A stretch of DNA of 64,000 bases from Verrucomicrobiaceae bacterium (GCA_027491155.1 JAIXWR010000045.1:22960-86959); one strand, 5' to 3'. Positions 1 through 10,024 are shown, counted from the first letter of the stretch. The notes: generated by a model from the letters alone, not told the origin. A program made the numbers and translations.

Positions 1-3000
1 CAATGTTTCCGAGACGGCTTGCTCCCGAAAATGGGCCGGAACTTCGATTTCACCCGACAAAACCGGCCGGTGATCGACCAGTCGGATCCCGGCGTCGATG
101 GCCGCGGCGATCAGTTCCCGGCCGGTTCCCGGTGCTCGCAACAGGCTGCAGCCGCTCGCGGGAAGGCGGCGGACCAGGCTCTCTTCGTTTTCGTTCCGCA
201 TTGCGATCCCGGACGCCGCGAAATGCCGGCCGGGCGGGAGGGAAAGCTCGACGGGCGATCCGGCGGCGCGGGACGCGAGGAGAAGTCGCGCGATCTCCGC
301 GTCGGAAAGTCCTTCGCCGGCACGGATCAGGCAGCGGCCGATGGGGCGATAGCGGAAGACGTTCGACTCGCAGGCAAGTCCCGACGGGTCGTGGCTGCGG
401 GCGAACTCGTGCTCCATCCACCAGGCGTCGCTGCCCGCGGCGGCCGTGAGGCGCTCCACTTCGGCCGGCGGGAGGAATGCGGCGAAGGATTCCAGCAGGG
501 CTGCGACTTCGGATGAAAGCGGGGCCCGGAGTTGCGGCAGGCCCATGTCGTGCCACGTGGCGAAAAGGGCACAGTAGTTCGGGCCGCCGGCCTTGGCGCC
601 GGGGCCGAAGCAGGAGCGCTTCCAACCGCCGAAGGGCTGGCGCTGGACGATGGCACCGGTGATCGGGCGGTTGATGTAGGCGTTGCCGACTTCCACGCGT
701 TCGCGCCATTCGTCGATCTCCGCCGGATCGAGCGCGTGGATGCCGCCGGTCAGGCCGAACTCCGAGTCGTTCTGGATGCGGATCGCGTGGTCGAGGTCGC
801 TCGCGCGGACCAGCCCGAGCACCGGGCCGAAGCACTCGGTGCGGCGGAACCAGCTTTCGGGCGTGACGCCGAGCTTGATGCCGGGGGACCAGAGGCAGGG
901 ATTGCCGTCGATCATGCGGGGTTCGAGCAGCCATTCCTCGCCGGGATCGAGGTTGGTCAGGGCGCGGTGCAGCGCTTCGCCGGGTTCGCGGATGACCGGG
1001 GTGACGATCGAGTCGTAGTCCCAGGACGGCCCTGCTTTCAGCGACGCGGCGGCATCGCGCAGGCGGCGGCGGAAGCCCGGGTCGTCGTAAAGCTCGGCCT
1101 CGACAATCGCGAGCGAGGCGGCCGAGCACTTCTGGCCGGCGTGGCCGAAGGCGCTCTTCACCAGGTCCTTCACCGCGAGGTCGGGGTCGGCGGACGCGGT
1201 GATGACCAGCGCGTTCTTGCCGGAGGTTTCGGCGTAGAGGCGCAGCTCCGGCTTCCAGGAAAGGAACATCCGGGCGGTCTCATAGGCACCGGTGAGAACG
1301 ACCGCGCCGATCCGCGGGTCGGTGACCAGCGAGCGGCCGATCTCGTTGTCGGGGCAGGGGAGGAATTGCAGGACGTCACGGGGAATTCCGGCGTCCCACA
1401 GCGAGTTCGCCATGACCCAGGCGGTGAGCACGGTCTCCGGCGCGGGCTTGAGGATGACGGTGTTGCCGGCGGCCAGCGCGGCGAGGATGCCGCCGCAGGG
1501 GATGGCGTGCGGGAAATTCCACGGCGGGGTGATCAGCACGGTGCCGAGCGGTTCGCAGGCGACGCCGTCGAAAGTGCCTTCGCGGAGAAAACTACGGGCA
1601 TAGTAGTCGGCGAAATCGACCGCCTCGCTGAGTTCCGCGTCGGCCTCGATCACCGACTTGCCGGCGTCGAGCACCATCGCCGCGATCGCGTCGCCGCGGC
1701 TGGCGGCGATCGACGAGGCGCAGCGGGCGATGAGAGCGGCGCGGCCTTCGAAGCCGGCGGCTTTCCATGCATCTCGGGCGGCGACGGCGGCTTGCAGGGC
1801 GCGCTCGACCTGCTCCGGTCCGGCGAGGGCGTGGCGGTAGGCGACGTGGCCGGGGCGGGAAGGATCGCTGGCGACCGCCTCCGAGGCACCGGGCATCGTT
1901 TCGCCGCCGATCTGCAAGGGGACGAAGGCGACCTCGCCGCGGCGCAAGGCATCGACCTTCGAGCGGATCCAGCGGACGTTGTGCGGCAGCGACCAGTCGG
2001 TGTCGGGTTCGTTGTGGAAGGGCGCGTCGAGCGGGTGCGGCGGGCGGGATTCGGTGCTGCGATCCTGGACACGGCGCGGGCCGGAGGAGGTCGTGTCGAT
2101 GGCGGCGCAGGCGTTCAGGAAGCGCTGCTTCTGGTGCTCCCAGGCGGCATCGCCGGGTGCCATCCCGAAGAGGTCGTGCAGGAAATTCTCCGGCGAGGTG
2201 TTCTCGTCGAGCCGCCGCACGAGGTAGGCGATGGCGCTGTGGAAATCCTCGCGCTTCACCACCGGGGCGTAGAGCAGCAGGCCTTCCGCCGCGTCGCGGA
2301 CGGTGCGCGCCTGGTGGTTGGCCATGCCTTCGAGCATCTCGAACTCGACCCGCTCCCCGACGCCCTCGCGGGCCCGCAGCAGCAGGCCGTAGGCGATGTC
2401 GAAGAGGTTGTGGCTCGCCACGCCGAGCCGCACCGCGCGGGCGTTCTCCGGCTTGCAGCCCTCGTGGAGCATCCGCTTGAAGTTCGCATCGACCTCGGCC
2501 TTCGAGCCGTAGGGCGCGAGCGGCCAGTCGTGGATCTCCGCGTCGACTTTTTCCATCGCGAGGTTGGCGCCCTTGACGATGCGGATCTTGATCCCCGCGC
2601 CGCCGGCATCGACGCGGCGGAGCGCCCAGGCGTTCAGTTCCTTTTGCACCGGCCAGGCGTCGGGCAGGTAGGCTTGGAGCACGATGCCGGCCTCGAGCCG
2701 GTGGAACTCCGGTTCCTCTAGTACTTCACGGAAGGCGCTGCAGGTCAGGCGAAGGTCGCGGTATTCCTCCATGTCGAGGTTCACGAACTTCACCGGCGAG
2801 CTTTTCATCGCGGCGCGGTAAAGCAGGCGCAGTCGCTCCTTGACCGCGGCCAGCGTCTCGTCGAGGGCGACCAGGTGGATCTGGCTGAAGATGGCGGAAA
2901 TTTTCACCGAGATGTAGTCGGTGTCCGGATCGGCGAGCCGCGCGAGGTTGGCTTCCAGCCGGTGGCGGGCTTCCTCCTCGCCGAGCACCGCCTCGCCGAG

Positions 3001-3483
3001 CTGGTTGAGGTTCATCCGCATGCCCGCAGCGCGGCGGCGGACCAGGTGCTTGCGGAGTTTGTTTTCTTCGGCAGGCAGGATGACCGACGCGCTTTCCTGG
3101 CGCATCTTTTCCGCGACCAGCGGCATCACGATCTCCGGCGCGGCGGCGGAGGCGATCCCGCCGACCCGCATGGCGACCCGGGCGGGGAGCGGCAGATAGA
3201 CCGGCACGCCGTAGTCTTCGACCAGGTCGCGGAAGCGCTTCGCCTCGCGGGCTGCGGTCGGGGCGCGGAAGACCTGGTCGGCCATCGCGAAGGTGAAGGC
3301 CTTGCCCGGGGCATCGTGCATCATCGCCGCCATCTGGCGCGCCTGCAGCCTTTCGCCGAGCCGTTGCCCGCGGGTGGCCTCGTCCAGCAGTTCGGCCGCG
3401 AGGCCGAGCGCTTCGTGAGCCAGCGCGTCGTCGTCCGGGCGGATTTGGCGGCAGCGGTCGATGCGGTCCTTGGCGGAAGTCAT
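1..3483 (-). CDS. putA: Bifunctional proline dehydrogenase / L-glutamate-gamma-semialdehyde dehydrogenase (3' end cut by window edge)
   Basis: The enzyme oxidises proline to pyrroline-5-carboxylate with FAD, then glutamate semialdehyde to glutamate with NAD. 1161 codons are visible and no stop is reached. The first third is the proline dehydrogenase barrel, with the RIVKGAN motif at residues 301-307. The C-terminal part is an aldehyde dehydrogenase: the general-base motif ETSGKN has Glu752 and GQKCSA has the catalytic Cys786, at the family's 34-residue spacing. The last visible residues (FREQAVSETL) match the typical end of PutA proteins, so probably only a few residues are missing. The N-terminal ribbon-helix-helix DNA-binding domain of E. 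coli PutA is absent, so autorepression is not expected. The ATG at 3483 opens the frame; the gene lies 93 bp downstream of the beta-helix gene on the same strand. Confidence 0.95.
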   Translation of the reverse strand, partial: MTSAKDRIDRCRQIRPDDDALAHEALGLAAELLDEATRGQRLGERLQARQMAAMMHDAPGKAFTFAMADQVFRAPTAAREAKRFRDLVEDYGVPVYLPLPARVAMRVGGIASAAAPEIVMPLVAEKMRQESASVILPAEENKLRKHLVRRRAAGMRMNLNQLGEAVLGEEEARHRLEANLARLADPDTDYISVKISAIFSQIHLVALDETLAAVKERLRLLYRAAMKSSPVKFVNLDMEEYRDLRLTCSAFREVLEEPEFHRLEAGIVLQAYLPDAWPVQKELNAWALRRVDAGGAGIKIRIVKGANLAMEKVDAEIHDWPLAPYGSKAEVDANFKRMLHEGCKPENARAVRLGVASHNLFDIAYGLLLRAREGVGERVEFEMLEGMANHQARTVRDAAEGLLLYAPVVKREDFHSAIAYLVRRLDENTSPENFLHDLFGMAPGDAAWEHQKQRFLNACAAIDTTSSGPRRVQDRSTESRPPHPLDAPFHNEPDTDWSLPHNVRWIRSKVDALRRGEVAFVPLQIGGETMPGASEAVASDPSRPGHVAYRHALAGPEQVERALQAAVAARDAWKAAGFEGRAALIARCASSIAASRGDAIAAMVLDAGKSVIEADAELSEAVDFADYYARSFLREGTFDGVACEPLGTVLITPPWNFPHAIPCGGILAALAAGNTVILKPAPETVLTAWVMANSLWDAGIPRDVLQFLPCPDNEIGRSLVTDPRIGAVVLTGAYETARMFLSWKPELRLYAETSGKNALVITASADPDLAVKDLVKSAFGHAGQKCSAASLAIVEAELYDDPGFRRRLRDAAASLKAGPSWDYDSIVTPVIREPGEALHRALTNLDPGEEWLLEPRMIDGNPCLWSPGIKLGVTPESWFRRTECFGPVLGLVRASDLDHAIRIQNDSEFGLTGGIHALDPAEIDEWRERVEVGNAYINRPITGAIVQRQPFGGWKRSCFGPGAKAGGPNYCALFATWHDMGLPQLRAPLSSEVAALLESFAAFLPPAEVERLTAAAGSDAWWMEHEFARSHDPSGLACESNVFRYRPIGRCLIRAGEGLSDAEIARLLLASRAAGSPVELSLPPGRHFAASGIAMRNENEESLVRRLPASGCSLLRAPGTGRELIAAAIDAGIRLVDHRPVLSGEIEVPAHFREQAVSETL

Positions 3484-3576
3484 AGCCCTCACTTTAGCAC
3501 GGGCGTCTTGACCGATTGGGACATGCCCCTCGGGGCGAGGGGCCAATTCGAGCGGTATCCGGGCGTCGCCGCTCCA

Positions 3577-5436
3577 TCATTTCGCGGATCCGCTGAAGAG
3601 CGGCCAGCCGATCCAGCCGCCTTCCTTCGACTTGTCGAGGATCCTGGTTTCCCCGCCCCGCTTCTCGCGGACCTTGTTGAGGTAGGTGTGGGAGTCGAAG
3701 GCGATCTCCCGCAGGCCGGCGACGCTGAACGTGGCATCGTCGATCTCGAAGCAAGGCCGGGCGTCGGTTTCGACCGGATTGCCGCCGTAGTTGAAGAGCC
3801 CGATGATCTCGGTGCGTCCCCGGTTGCGGGTGGCGAAGCGGATGCCCTTGCCCTCGTGTTTCACGCCGAGGCACCAGAGGTCGCCGCCATTGTTGGTGAC
3901 CAGGCCGGTGTCGCTGGTGCCCTCGGGGTTCAACTGGCGCGCCCAGCATTTCTGGCCGGCTTTCCGCAGGTGGACATGGGCCGGGCAATCGGTGGCGAAG
4001 ATGTCGCCGCCGCCATCGCCGACGATGGTCACGCCGCAGCTTTCGACGACGAGGGTGTTGCGGGCGGAGGTGTTGGAAATCGTGACGGGCGGTCCGCCGA
4101 AGGAATCGAGGTTGCGGAACTTGACGAGGGGCGATGACGCGTCGTCCACCACGAAGCCGCCGTTCTTTTCGCCGATCAGCCTGCCCCAGCCGAGGCCGAG
4201 CACCATGCGGACCGGCTTGGGCACGCGGATCGGGCGGGAGAGGTTGAACCAGTTCGGATCCGGCCCTCCGCAGCCGCGGAAATAGACGACCGTCTTCCCT
4301 TCGGCGGCGGCGCGGTCCATCGCCTTCTGGATCGCGTCGGAGTCATCGAGGCCGTCGTCGGACCGCGCGCCGCAATCGTCGGCGCAAAGCCACTTGGCGG
4401 GATCGTTCTCCCACGGGACCTCGGGCTCGCGCTTGACGGGGAGGCCGAGGGACCGGTCGGACGATCCTTCGAAGAGGAACCTGGCGGGAGAGGAAAGGTA
4501 TTCGCCGATCCTGTCACCTTTGACCTCGCCGTTCGGCGTGGCGCTCAGCAGCACCTGGCCGAAGCCGCTGCTGGTGACGTCGCGGGCGAAGAGGACGCCT
4601 TGGTTCAGGATCGCCGGCTGTTTCGGGTCGCCCCCGCGGAACCGGCCGCCGGTCAGCGCGACGACTCCGGACCAGTGGCCCCAGTCGTTCGGCATCTGGT
4701 TGTCGATGGCCAGCGGGGTGTTTTCCACCACGAGATCCTCGATCGCGGCGACATTGGCGGAGACCACGATGCCGGTCTTGCGGCAGTTGCGGATGGTGAC
4801 GCGCGACATCGTCTGGCTCCAGATCCACTGGCTGAGGATACCGGTTTCGAAGCCGTCGATCTCGACGTCCTGGATCAGGTTCGGGCCGCTCTGGTCGAGA
4901 AAGCCGGCATTCACTCCGATCTTCCCGTTTCCCCGGATGCGCACGTGCTGGAGCGAGCCGCTGTTGGTCGCGTGGTAGCGGATGCCGTCGGTGCCGGGGT
5001 TGTTCCCGACATCGATGGTGAAGTGCCGGAGGTTCCGCATGAACCAATCCGCGGAGGTGGGGCCCTTCTCGTTCGGATGGGTGCGGAGGACGGCGGTCAC
5101 GTCCTTGGCGCCATCGTCGAGCTTGAGGATCACGCCGTCGCGCGACTCGCCGTGAAGCCAGGGGCCGAGCGCGGATTTCACGACGAGGGAACGGGTCAGG
5201 CGGTAGGTGCCGTTCGGCAGGAAGAGCAGGTTCGAGCGGCCGCCGCGGTGGTCGTTGCCGCAGCTCGCCTCGATCGCCCGCTGGAGCGCTTCGGTGTCGT
5301 CCGTCTTGCCGTCGCCCTTCGCGCCGAAGTCGCGCCTGGCATCGAGCACGGAGACATCGGCGGGAAAGGTGAAGCGCTTCGCGGGCTCGGCGGCGGCCAG
5401 CGGGAGGAAGAGGGCGAGGAAGGCCGCGGATTTCAT
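3577..5436 (-). CDS. Secreted right-handed beta-helix protein, Pectate_lyase_3 / GH55-like
   Basis: 619 residues beginning with a signal peptide (MKSAAFLALFLPLAAAEP). Two copies of the Pectate_lyase_3 entry motif are visible. The first is DFGAKGDGKTDDTEALQ, near residue 38. The second, around residue 355, is a weaker version (DCGARSDDGLDDSDAIQ). Each is followed by beta-helix-like sequence rich in N, G and V. The two-helix layout recalls GH55 exo-beta-1,3-glucanases and related polysaccharide enzymes (family knowledge), so a role in degrading a glycan outside the cell is likely, but the substrate cannot be read from the sequence. It is divergent from the SMP-30 gene across 119 bp and lies upstream of putA, with no obvious functional link. 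Confidence 0.8.
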   Translation of the reverse strand: MKSAAFLALFLPLAAAEPAKRFTFPADVSVLDARRDFGAKGDGKTDDTEALQRAIEASCGNDHRGGRSNLLFLPNGTYRLTRSLVVKSALGPWLHGESRDGVILKLDDGAKDVTAVLRTHPNEKGPTSADWFMRNLRHFTIDVGNNPGTDGIRYHATNSGSLQHVRIRGNGKIGVNAGFLDQSGPNLIQDVEIDGFETGILSQWIWSQTMSRVTIRNCRKTGIVVSANVAAIEDLVVENTPLAIDNQMPNDWGHWSGVVALTGGRFRGGDPKQPAILNQGVLFARDVTSSGFGQVLLSATPNGEVKGDRIGEYLSSPARFLFEGSSDRSLGLPVKREPEVPWENDPAKWLCADDCGARSDDGLDDSDAIQKAMDRAAAEGKTVVYFRGCGGPDPNWFNLSRPIRVPKPVRMVLGLGWGRLIGEKNGGFVVDDASSPLVKFRNLDSFGGPPVTISNTSARNTLVVESCGVTIVGDGGGDIFATDCPAHVHLRKAGQKCWARQLNPEGTSDTGLVTNNGGDLWCLGVKHEGKGIRFATRNRGRTEIIGLFNYGGNPVETDARPCFEIDDATFSVAGLREIAFDSHTYLNKVREKRGGETRILDKSKEGGWIGWPLFSGSAK

Positions 5437-5555
5437 GGCTCCGGGACTTTACCGGGGCGCGGGGGAAAACATTTCGGCAGGCGAAAGCGGCCGCCGGTCG
5501 TTGAAAGGCGGGCTTGTCCGAAAAGCCCTGGCGTGGTTCACGTAGGAGCACTTGC

Positions 5556-6500
5556 ATGAAAGCCCTCCGCCTCCTCTTCCTCCTCCCCGCCCTTGCCTCC
5601 GCCCAGGAAAGCATCGAGCGGCTCGACCCCGCGCTGGACGCCATCCTCGATCCCCAGGCGAAGATTGAAACGCTGTGCAAGGGCTTCGACTGGGCCGAGG
5701 GACCGGTGTGGGACGAGAAGGAGCAGCGGCTGCTGTTTTCCGACGTGCCGCGCAACACGATCTACCAGTGGAAGGAGGGCGACACCGAGGCGTCGGTGTT
5801 CATGAAGCCTTCGGGCTTCACCGGGATCGGCGCCTACGGCCGCGAGCCGGGGTCGAACGGGCTGGCGATGGACGCGAAGGGCGTGCTGCATTTCTGCGAG
5901 CACGGCGACCGGCGCGTTTCCTACCTCACCCCGGGCGGCGGCAAGCGGACGCTGGCGGACAACTACAACGGCAAGCGCTTCAACTCGCCCAACGATCTGG
6001 CGATCGCGGCCAACGGCGATGTCTATTTCACCGATCCGCCCTACGGGCTGGGCGGCGAGCAGTTCCGCGAACTCGATTTCCACGGCGTCTATCGCGTGAC
6101 CCCGCAGGGCGTGGTGTCGCTGGTCACCCGCGACCTCGATCGACCGAACGGCGTGGCGCTTTCGCCCGACGGCAAGATCCTCTACGTTGCGCAGTCGCAC
6201 GGCCCACTGCCGGTCATCATGGCCTACCCTCTGAAGGCCGACGGCTCGGCCGAGGGGGGGAAGGTGTTCTTCAACTGCAAGGACCTGAAGGGGCCGGGTT
6301 TGCCCGACGGGCTCAAGGTCGATGCCAAGGGCAACGTCTTCTCCACCGGTCCCGGCGGCTGCCTGATCCTCGATCCGCAGGGCAAGCTGTTAGGCCGGAT
6401 CCTCTGCGGCCGGCCGACCGCGAACGTGGCCTTCGGCGAGAAGGGCAAGCGGCTTTACCTCACTTCCGACGACCGGATCCTGCGGGTGGCGTTGAAATAG
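5556..6500 (+). CDS. SMP-30/gluconolactonase family protein, secreted
   Basis: 314 residues forming a six-bladed beta-propeller of the SMP-30/gluconolactonase/LRE family, which hydrolyses sugar lactones using a divalent metal. Family hallmarks are EGPVW near residue 50, NSPNDLAI and YFTDPPYGL in the middle, and RPNGVALSPDGK near residue 195. The ATG at 5556 is preferred because an AGGAG ribosome site lies at 5544-5548 and a clean signal peptide follows (MKALRLLFLLPALASAQ); a start 42 bp upstream would place residues ahead of it. The stop lies 2 bp from the convergent phosphatase stop. Its real substrate is unknown; sugar-acid lactones released from extracellular polysaccharide are plausible. 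Confidence 0.88.
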   Translation: MKALRLLFLLPALASAQESIERLDPALDAILDPQAKIETLCKGFDWAEGPVWDEKEQRLLFSDVPRNTIYQWKEGDTEASVFMKPSGFTGIGAYGREPGSNGLAMDAKGVLHFCEHGDRRVSYLTPGGGKRTLADNYNGKRFNSPNDLAIAANGDVYFTDPPYGLGGEQFRELDFHGVYRVTPQGVVSLVTRDLDRPNGVALSPDGKILYVAQSHGPLPVIMAYPLKADGSAEGGKVFFNCKDLKGPGLPDGLKVDAKGNVFSTGPGGCLILDPQGKLLGRILCGRPTANVAFGEKGKRLYLTSDDRILRVALK

Positions 6501-6502
6501 CT

Positions 6503-8455
6503 TCAGGGGCTTTCCGTCACCACGATCCGGTAAAAGCGCCGGTCACCGGGTGCCGGTGGATCGTCGGTCCAGGTCACGGCGTGCCCGTCGCCGGCAAAAG
6601 GGCCGGCGGCTTGCATCCAGTTCGCGAGATCGGGGCTTCGTTCGACCTGATAGATCCGGCCCGGGCTGGTCGGGAAGTTCACGGTGATCCCGCCAGGCGC
6701 CGGTTCGCGGGTGACTTGCCATTCGTAGCGGTCGGGTTGAACGGGATCGGTGTCGAAATGGTATTCGTCCGCGTTGGTCCGGCCGTCGCCATCGGAATCG
6801 CCGGCGTCCGGGGCGGCGGGATCGGACAGGCGCAGGATCTTCCAGTTCCGGTAGCGGTCGGAGGCGGTGGCGGAAGCGACGAGGGAGGGCAGGGAGTCCA
6901 CCGTGCCGTTCAAGGTGATGATGCGGTAATCGTAGCCCGCGTCTCCCGTCACCGCGGCATCCGGGTATTCCGTCACTCCGGCCGCGACCGTGGCGAGGGG
7001 AACCCAGATCGTGCCGCCGGCGTCGCGGCGCTCGATCCTTGATCCGCTTTCAATGCCGGATTCGTCGGTCCACCGGACCTCGATGCGATCCAGCCGCGCC
7101 ATGGCGGTCACGTTGGAAGCGGACCGCGGGCGGACGGGCTCCGCGAGATGGGTGTGGGACTTCCAGGTGGTCGCAGCGGTCGCCGAGCTGGCGATCCGGC
7201 CGTGGTAGGTCGCGCTGACCACGCTGCCATTGTCGGTGATCTCCAGGATTCCGTAACGGCCGTCACCTTCGCTCACCCCGCCGGAGTAGGGACCGCCCTT
7301 TTCGGAGCCGTTGCGCGTCAGCGAGGCCGCGTGGAAGACGGGAATGCGCGCTCCTCCGGTCACGTAGGACTCGGTGACCCGGCCGTCGTCGTAGGCCAGG
7401 GCGTGCATGTCGCCGGAAATGATCACGATGTTGCGGATGTCCTCGTCGCGGATGAACTCGAGCAGTTCGGTGCGCTCCGTTTGGTAGGAACCCCAGTTGT
7501 CGCGCACCGAGGAGATTGAAAGGAAGGGCAGGCCGCTCATCCAGACGATGAGCGGTGCTTCGGCGTCCCGGGCGGCGACGAGCTGGTCCTTGAACCACTG
7601 CTTCTGCGCGGTGCCCATCATCGATTTGTTTTCATCGTCGTCCCAGGAGTCGGGATCGCGCTCGGAGCGGAGGTCGGAGAGGATGAAACGGACCCGGCCG
7701 CATTGGAAGGTCTGCTGGATCGCCGCGTCGGGGCCCCCGGCCGGCAGCGGGTAATGCGGGACCATTTCCCGATAGACCCGGCGGTGGGCGCTCCGGCCGT
7801 CGCTGGTGCGGTCGGAGTTGTTCCCGGAGAAGTCGTGGTCGTCCCAGATGTAGGCGGTGGGGAGCTGGCGCGCCAGGTCGGCGAACTCCGGGCTTTCGAC
7901 GAGGGAGTTGATGTAGTTCGAGCGGTAGGGCAGGGGATCGTCCACGTCGGTGTCCCGGTAGTTGAGGTCGCCCATGTGGATGAAAAAATCGAGGTCCTCG
8001 GTGAGGATCGTGCGGTGGACGAACTGGCCGGATTCCTCCCAGTCGCCGCAGCTGCTGAAGCCGAAGCGGAACGATGCGGGGCCGGTCGGCGGCAGGGTTC
8101 GGAAGCGGCCGGTGCGGGCGGGGGCGGTTTGCAGCGAGCCGTCGAGCTCGATGGCATAGAAATAGGTGGTCCGCGCGGCGAGGCCGGCGAAATCGAGGCG
8201 GACGTTGTTGCCCGAGACGGCGGAGGAGACGACCGGCGGGGAGAACAGCGGGTTGGCGAAGTCCGGCGAGGTGGAAACCGCGAGCCGGGCCTGGATGCCG
8301 GGTTCGTTGAGGTGGGCGGTGACGGCGATCGAGCCCGGAGTCACCGCCCCGCACCAGGGACCGGACACGATTTCCGGCAGCCCGCTGACGGTGGCCGTCA
8401 GCAAGAGGGCGAGGCAGGGGGACAGCAGTCGGGGCGAGGGGGGCGGCCCGGTCAT
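6503..8455 (-). CDS. PhoD-type alkaline phosphatase D family protein with C-terminal calcium-repeat tail
   Basis: 650 residues with an N-terminal hydrophobic export signal. An Ig-like PhoD N-terminal domain (about 30-130) precedes a metallophosphatase domain (about 135-430). Metal-site motifs are FSSCGDW, HMGDLNYRD, WDDHDFSGNN and the late SGDMHA. A fibronectin-like segment follows, then GDSDGDGRTNADE, a thrombospondin-3-like calcium repeat common in verrucomicrobial secreted proteins, and a C-terminal domain ending in FYRIVV. Family members release phosphate from phosphodiesters and monoesters outside the cytoplasm using Ca and Fe. The extended tail is longer than in classical PhoD and may anchor or stabilise the protein. 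Convergent with the SMP-30 gene. Confidence 0.88.
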   Translation of the reverse strand: MTGPPPSPRLLSPCLALLLTATVSGLPEIVSGPWCGAVTPGSIAVTAHLNEPGIQARLAVSTSPDFANPLFSPPVVSSAVSGNNVRLDFAGLAARTTYFYAIELDGSLQTAPARTGRFRTLPPTGPASFRFGFSSCGDWEESGQFVHRTILTEDLDFFIHMGDLNYRDTDVDDPLPYRSNYINSLVESPEFADLARQLPTAYIWDDHDFSGNNSDRTSDGRSAHRRVYREMVPHYPLPAGGPDAAIQQTFQCGRVRFILSDLRSERDPDSWDDDENKSMMGTAQKQWFKDQLVAARDAEAPLIVWMSGLPFLSISSVRDNWGSYQTERTELLEFIRDEDIRNIVIISGDMHALAYDDGRVTESYVTGGARIPVFHAASLTRNGSEKGGPYSGGVSEGDGRYGILEITDNGSVVSATYHGRIASSATAATTWKSHTHLAEPVRPRSASNVTAMARLDRIEVRWTDESGIESGSRIERRDAGGTIWVPLATVAAGVTEYPDAAVTGDAGYDYRIITLNGTVDSLPSLVASATASDRYRNWKILRLSDPAAPDAGDSDGDGRTNADEYHFDTDPVQPDRYEWQVTREPAPGGITVNFPTSPGRIYQVERSPDLANWMQAAGPFAGDGHAVTWTDDPPAPGDRRFYRIVVTESP

Positions 8456-8510
8456 ACGGGCGGAGATTGCCCGGAGCGGGGGGCGCCGGCAAGCCGGGAA
8501 TCCATGATGG

Positions 8511-9374
8511 TCAGCGGGTCACGCCGCGCTGCGAACCTTCGATGAAGGCGATCAGATGCTTCACCGGCTCGTGGTTGGCGGGCCGGTCGGCCTTCAGCGA
8601 GCTGAGCTGGCTGGCGAGGTTGCCGTCTTTGCGGAGGAAGAGCTTCTTGTAGGCCGACTTCAGGGCCTTGATGTCCTCCTCCGCGAAGCCGCGGCGCTGG
8701 AGGCCGACGAGGTTCAAGCCGCGGGTGGCTGCCGGGTTGCCGTCGACGATCATGTAGGGCGGCACGTCCTGCACCACCTTCGCGCAGCCGCCGGTGATCG
8801 AGTGGCAGCCGATCCGGCAGAACTGGTGGACCGCGGCGAGGCCGGAGACGATCGCGTGGTCCTCCATCACCACGTGGCCGCCGAGCGTGCCGTTGTTGGA
8901 GAGGATGACGTGGTTGCCGACCTGGCAGTCGTGGGCGACGTGGGAATAGCAGAGGAACAGGTTGTCCGATCCGATCCGGGTCGGCGTGTGCTCGTGGGTG
9001 CCGCGGTGGATGGTGCAGTTCTCGCGGAAGACATTTCGGTCGCCGATCTCGAGAAAGGTCGGCTCGCCCTGGTATTTCAGGTCCTGCGTCTTGCCACCGA
9101 CCGCGGCGAAGGGGAAGAAGTGGTTCTCCCGGCCGATCCGGCACGGGCCGCCGAGGATCACGTGGGAGTGCAGCACGCAGCCGTCGCCCAGTTCGACGCC
9201 GGCGGCGATGACGCAGTAGGGCCCGACCTCGACGTTCTCGCCGAGCCGTGCTTCCGGGGAAATGACCGCCGTGGGATGGATCACGGCGGGAATCACGAAC
9301 GAGGAGGCCGCCGATGGCGAACGTTTTTTGCGCGGTGGGGCGGCGGGCGATGAGAGAATCCGCGAACCTTTCAC
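8511..9374 (-). CDS. lpxA: Acyl-ACP--UDP-N-acetylglucosamine O-acyltransferase
   Basis: First enzyme of lipid A synthesis; it transfers a hydroxyacyl chain from ACP to UDP-GlcNAc. Hexapeptide left-handed beta-helix repeats run from about residue 30 to 210, with family landmarks HPTA, TIHRGT, SHVAHDC (His148 aligns with the catalytic His125 of E. coli LpxA), AVHQFC, PPYM and LQRRGF. The alignment offset of 23-24 residues suggests an N-terminal extension, or a true start at a GTG codon near residue 27 or 31; the first 25 residues are low-complexity S/P/R. The lone position, away from lpxD and fabZ, is unlike proteobacteria. It is divergent from the hypothetical gene at 9430 across only 55 bp. 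Confidence 0.95.
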   Translation of the reverse strand: MKGSRILSSPAAPPRKKRSPSAASSFVIPAVIHPTAVISPEARLGENVEVGPYCVIAAGVELGDGCVLHSHVILGGPCRIGRENHFFPFAAVGGKTQDLKYQGEPTFLEIGDRNVFRENCTIHRGTHEHTPTRIGSDNLFLCYSHVAHDCQVGNHVILSNNGTLGGHVVMEDHAIVSGLAAVHQFCRIGCHSITGGCAKVVQDVPPYMIVDGNPAATRGLNLVGLQRRGFAEEDIKALKSAYKKLFLRKDGNLASQLSSLKADRPANHEPVKHLIAFIEGSQRGVTR

Positions 9375-9429
9375 GAAGCGGCGCGGAGCCGGATGCCGCC
9401 GGTCTTCCTAGTCTGCGAGCCTTGCCGCC

Positions 9430-9951
9430 ATGCTCGCGAACAACCTCCCCACCTTTCACCGCTGGTTCATGGCTGGCGGCGTCACCGCCGCGCCCGGGAT
9501 CCTGCTGCACGGGGATCCCCTGTTGCCGGCGGGGATCTCCGCCGCCGTCGCGCGGCACCTCAACGAATTCGACGAGGATTCGCAAGGAAACTGGATCGCC
9601 TTCACGCCGGAGCTGATCCAGGCCATTTCCGAAGCTCCCGCCCAGCGGGGACTGCTCGGCTTGGAAGACTCCTGCCGCAACTGTCCGCCCGGCAGCCTTT
9701 GCGGACGCCGCAAGGTGCTGGCCGCGCTGGCGAGCCGCGGCAACGTGGTGCTGGACGGCCCGCTCGCGGTGGAAGCCTGCGCGCCCTTCGCCAATGTCTT
9801 CCGCGTTTCCCTGGGGCCCGCGCCCGGGGAAAGCCCGACCTTCCACCTCGTCCTCTGCCCGGAGTTGTTCCACGAGCGCTCGATGCCCGCGATCATCGGC
9901 GACACATATCTCGAATGGATGGCAGCGCGCGAGATGGCAGACACCGTTTGA
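9430..9951 (+). CDS. Unknown protein with CX2CX5C motif, upstream of the cbb3 locus
   Basis: 173 residues, no transmembrane segment, no family recognised. A compact cysteine motif, CRNCPPGSLC (Cys82, Cys85, Cys91), is followed by two arginines and could bind a metal or act as a redox site; further cysteines occur at EACAPF and VLCPEL. GC-rich third positions like the neighbours support a real gene. It ends 73 bp before ccoS on the same strand, so it may be read into the oxidase operon and could act in its assembly, but that rests on position alone. Confidence 0.6.
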   Translation: MLANNLPTFHRWFMAGGVTAAPGILLHGDPLLPAGISAAVARHLNEFDEDSQGNWIAFTPELIQAISEAPAQRGLLGLEDSCRNCPPGSLCGRRKVLAALASRGNVVLDGPLAVEACAPFANVFRVSLGPAPGESPTFHLVLCPELFHERSMPAIIGDTYLEWMAAREMADTV

Positions 9952-10024
9952 GAAGATCCGCGCATCCTCCCGCAATCCACGCGGCGACGATCTCCGGCTC
10001 ATCCCTTCCACTCGCACCGCTGAC

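Noticed and set aside
532..2721. Long open frame on the plus strand opposite putA
   Set aside because: It mirrors the minus-strand gene, which has clear proline dehydrogenase and aldehyde dehydrogenase motifs; such antisense frames are expected from GC-rich third positions.
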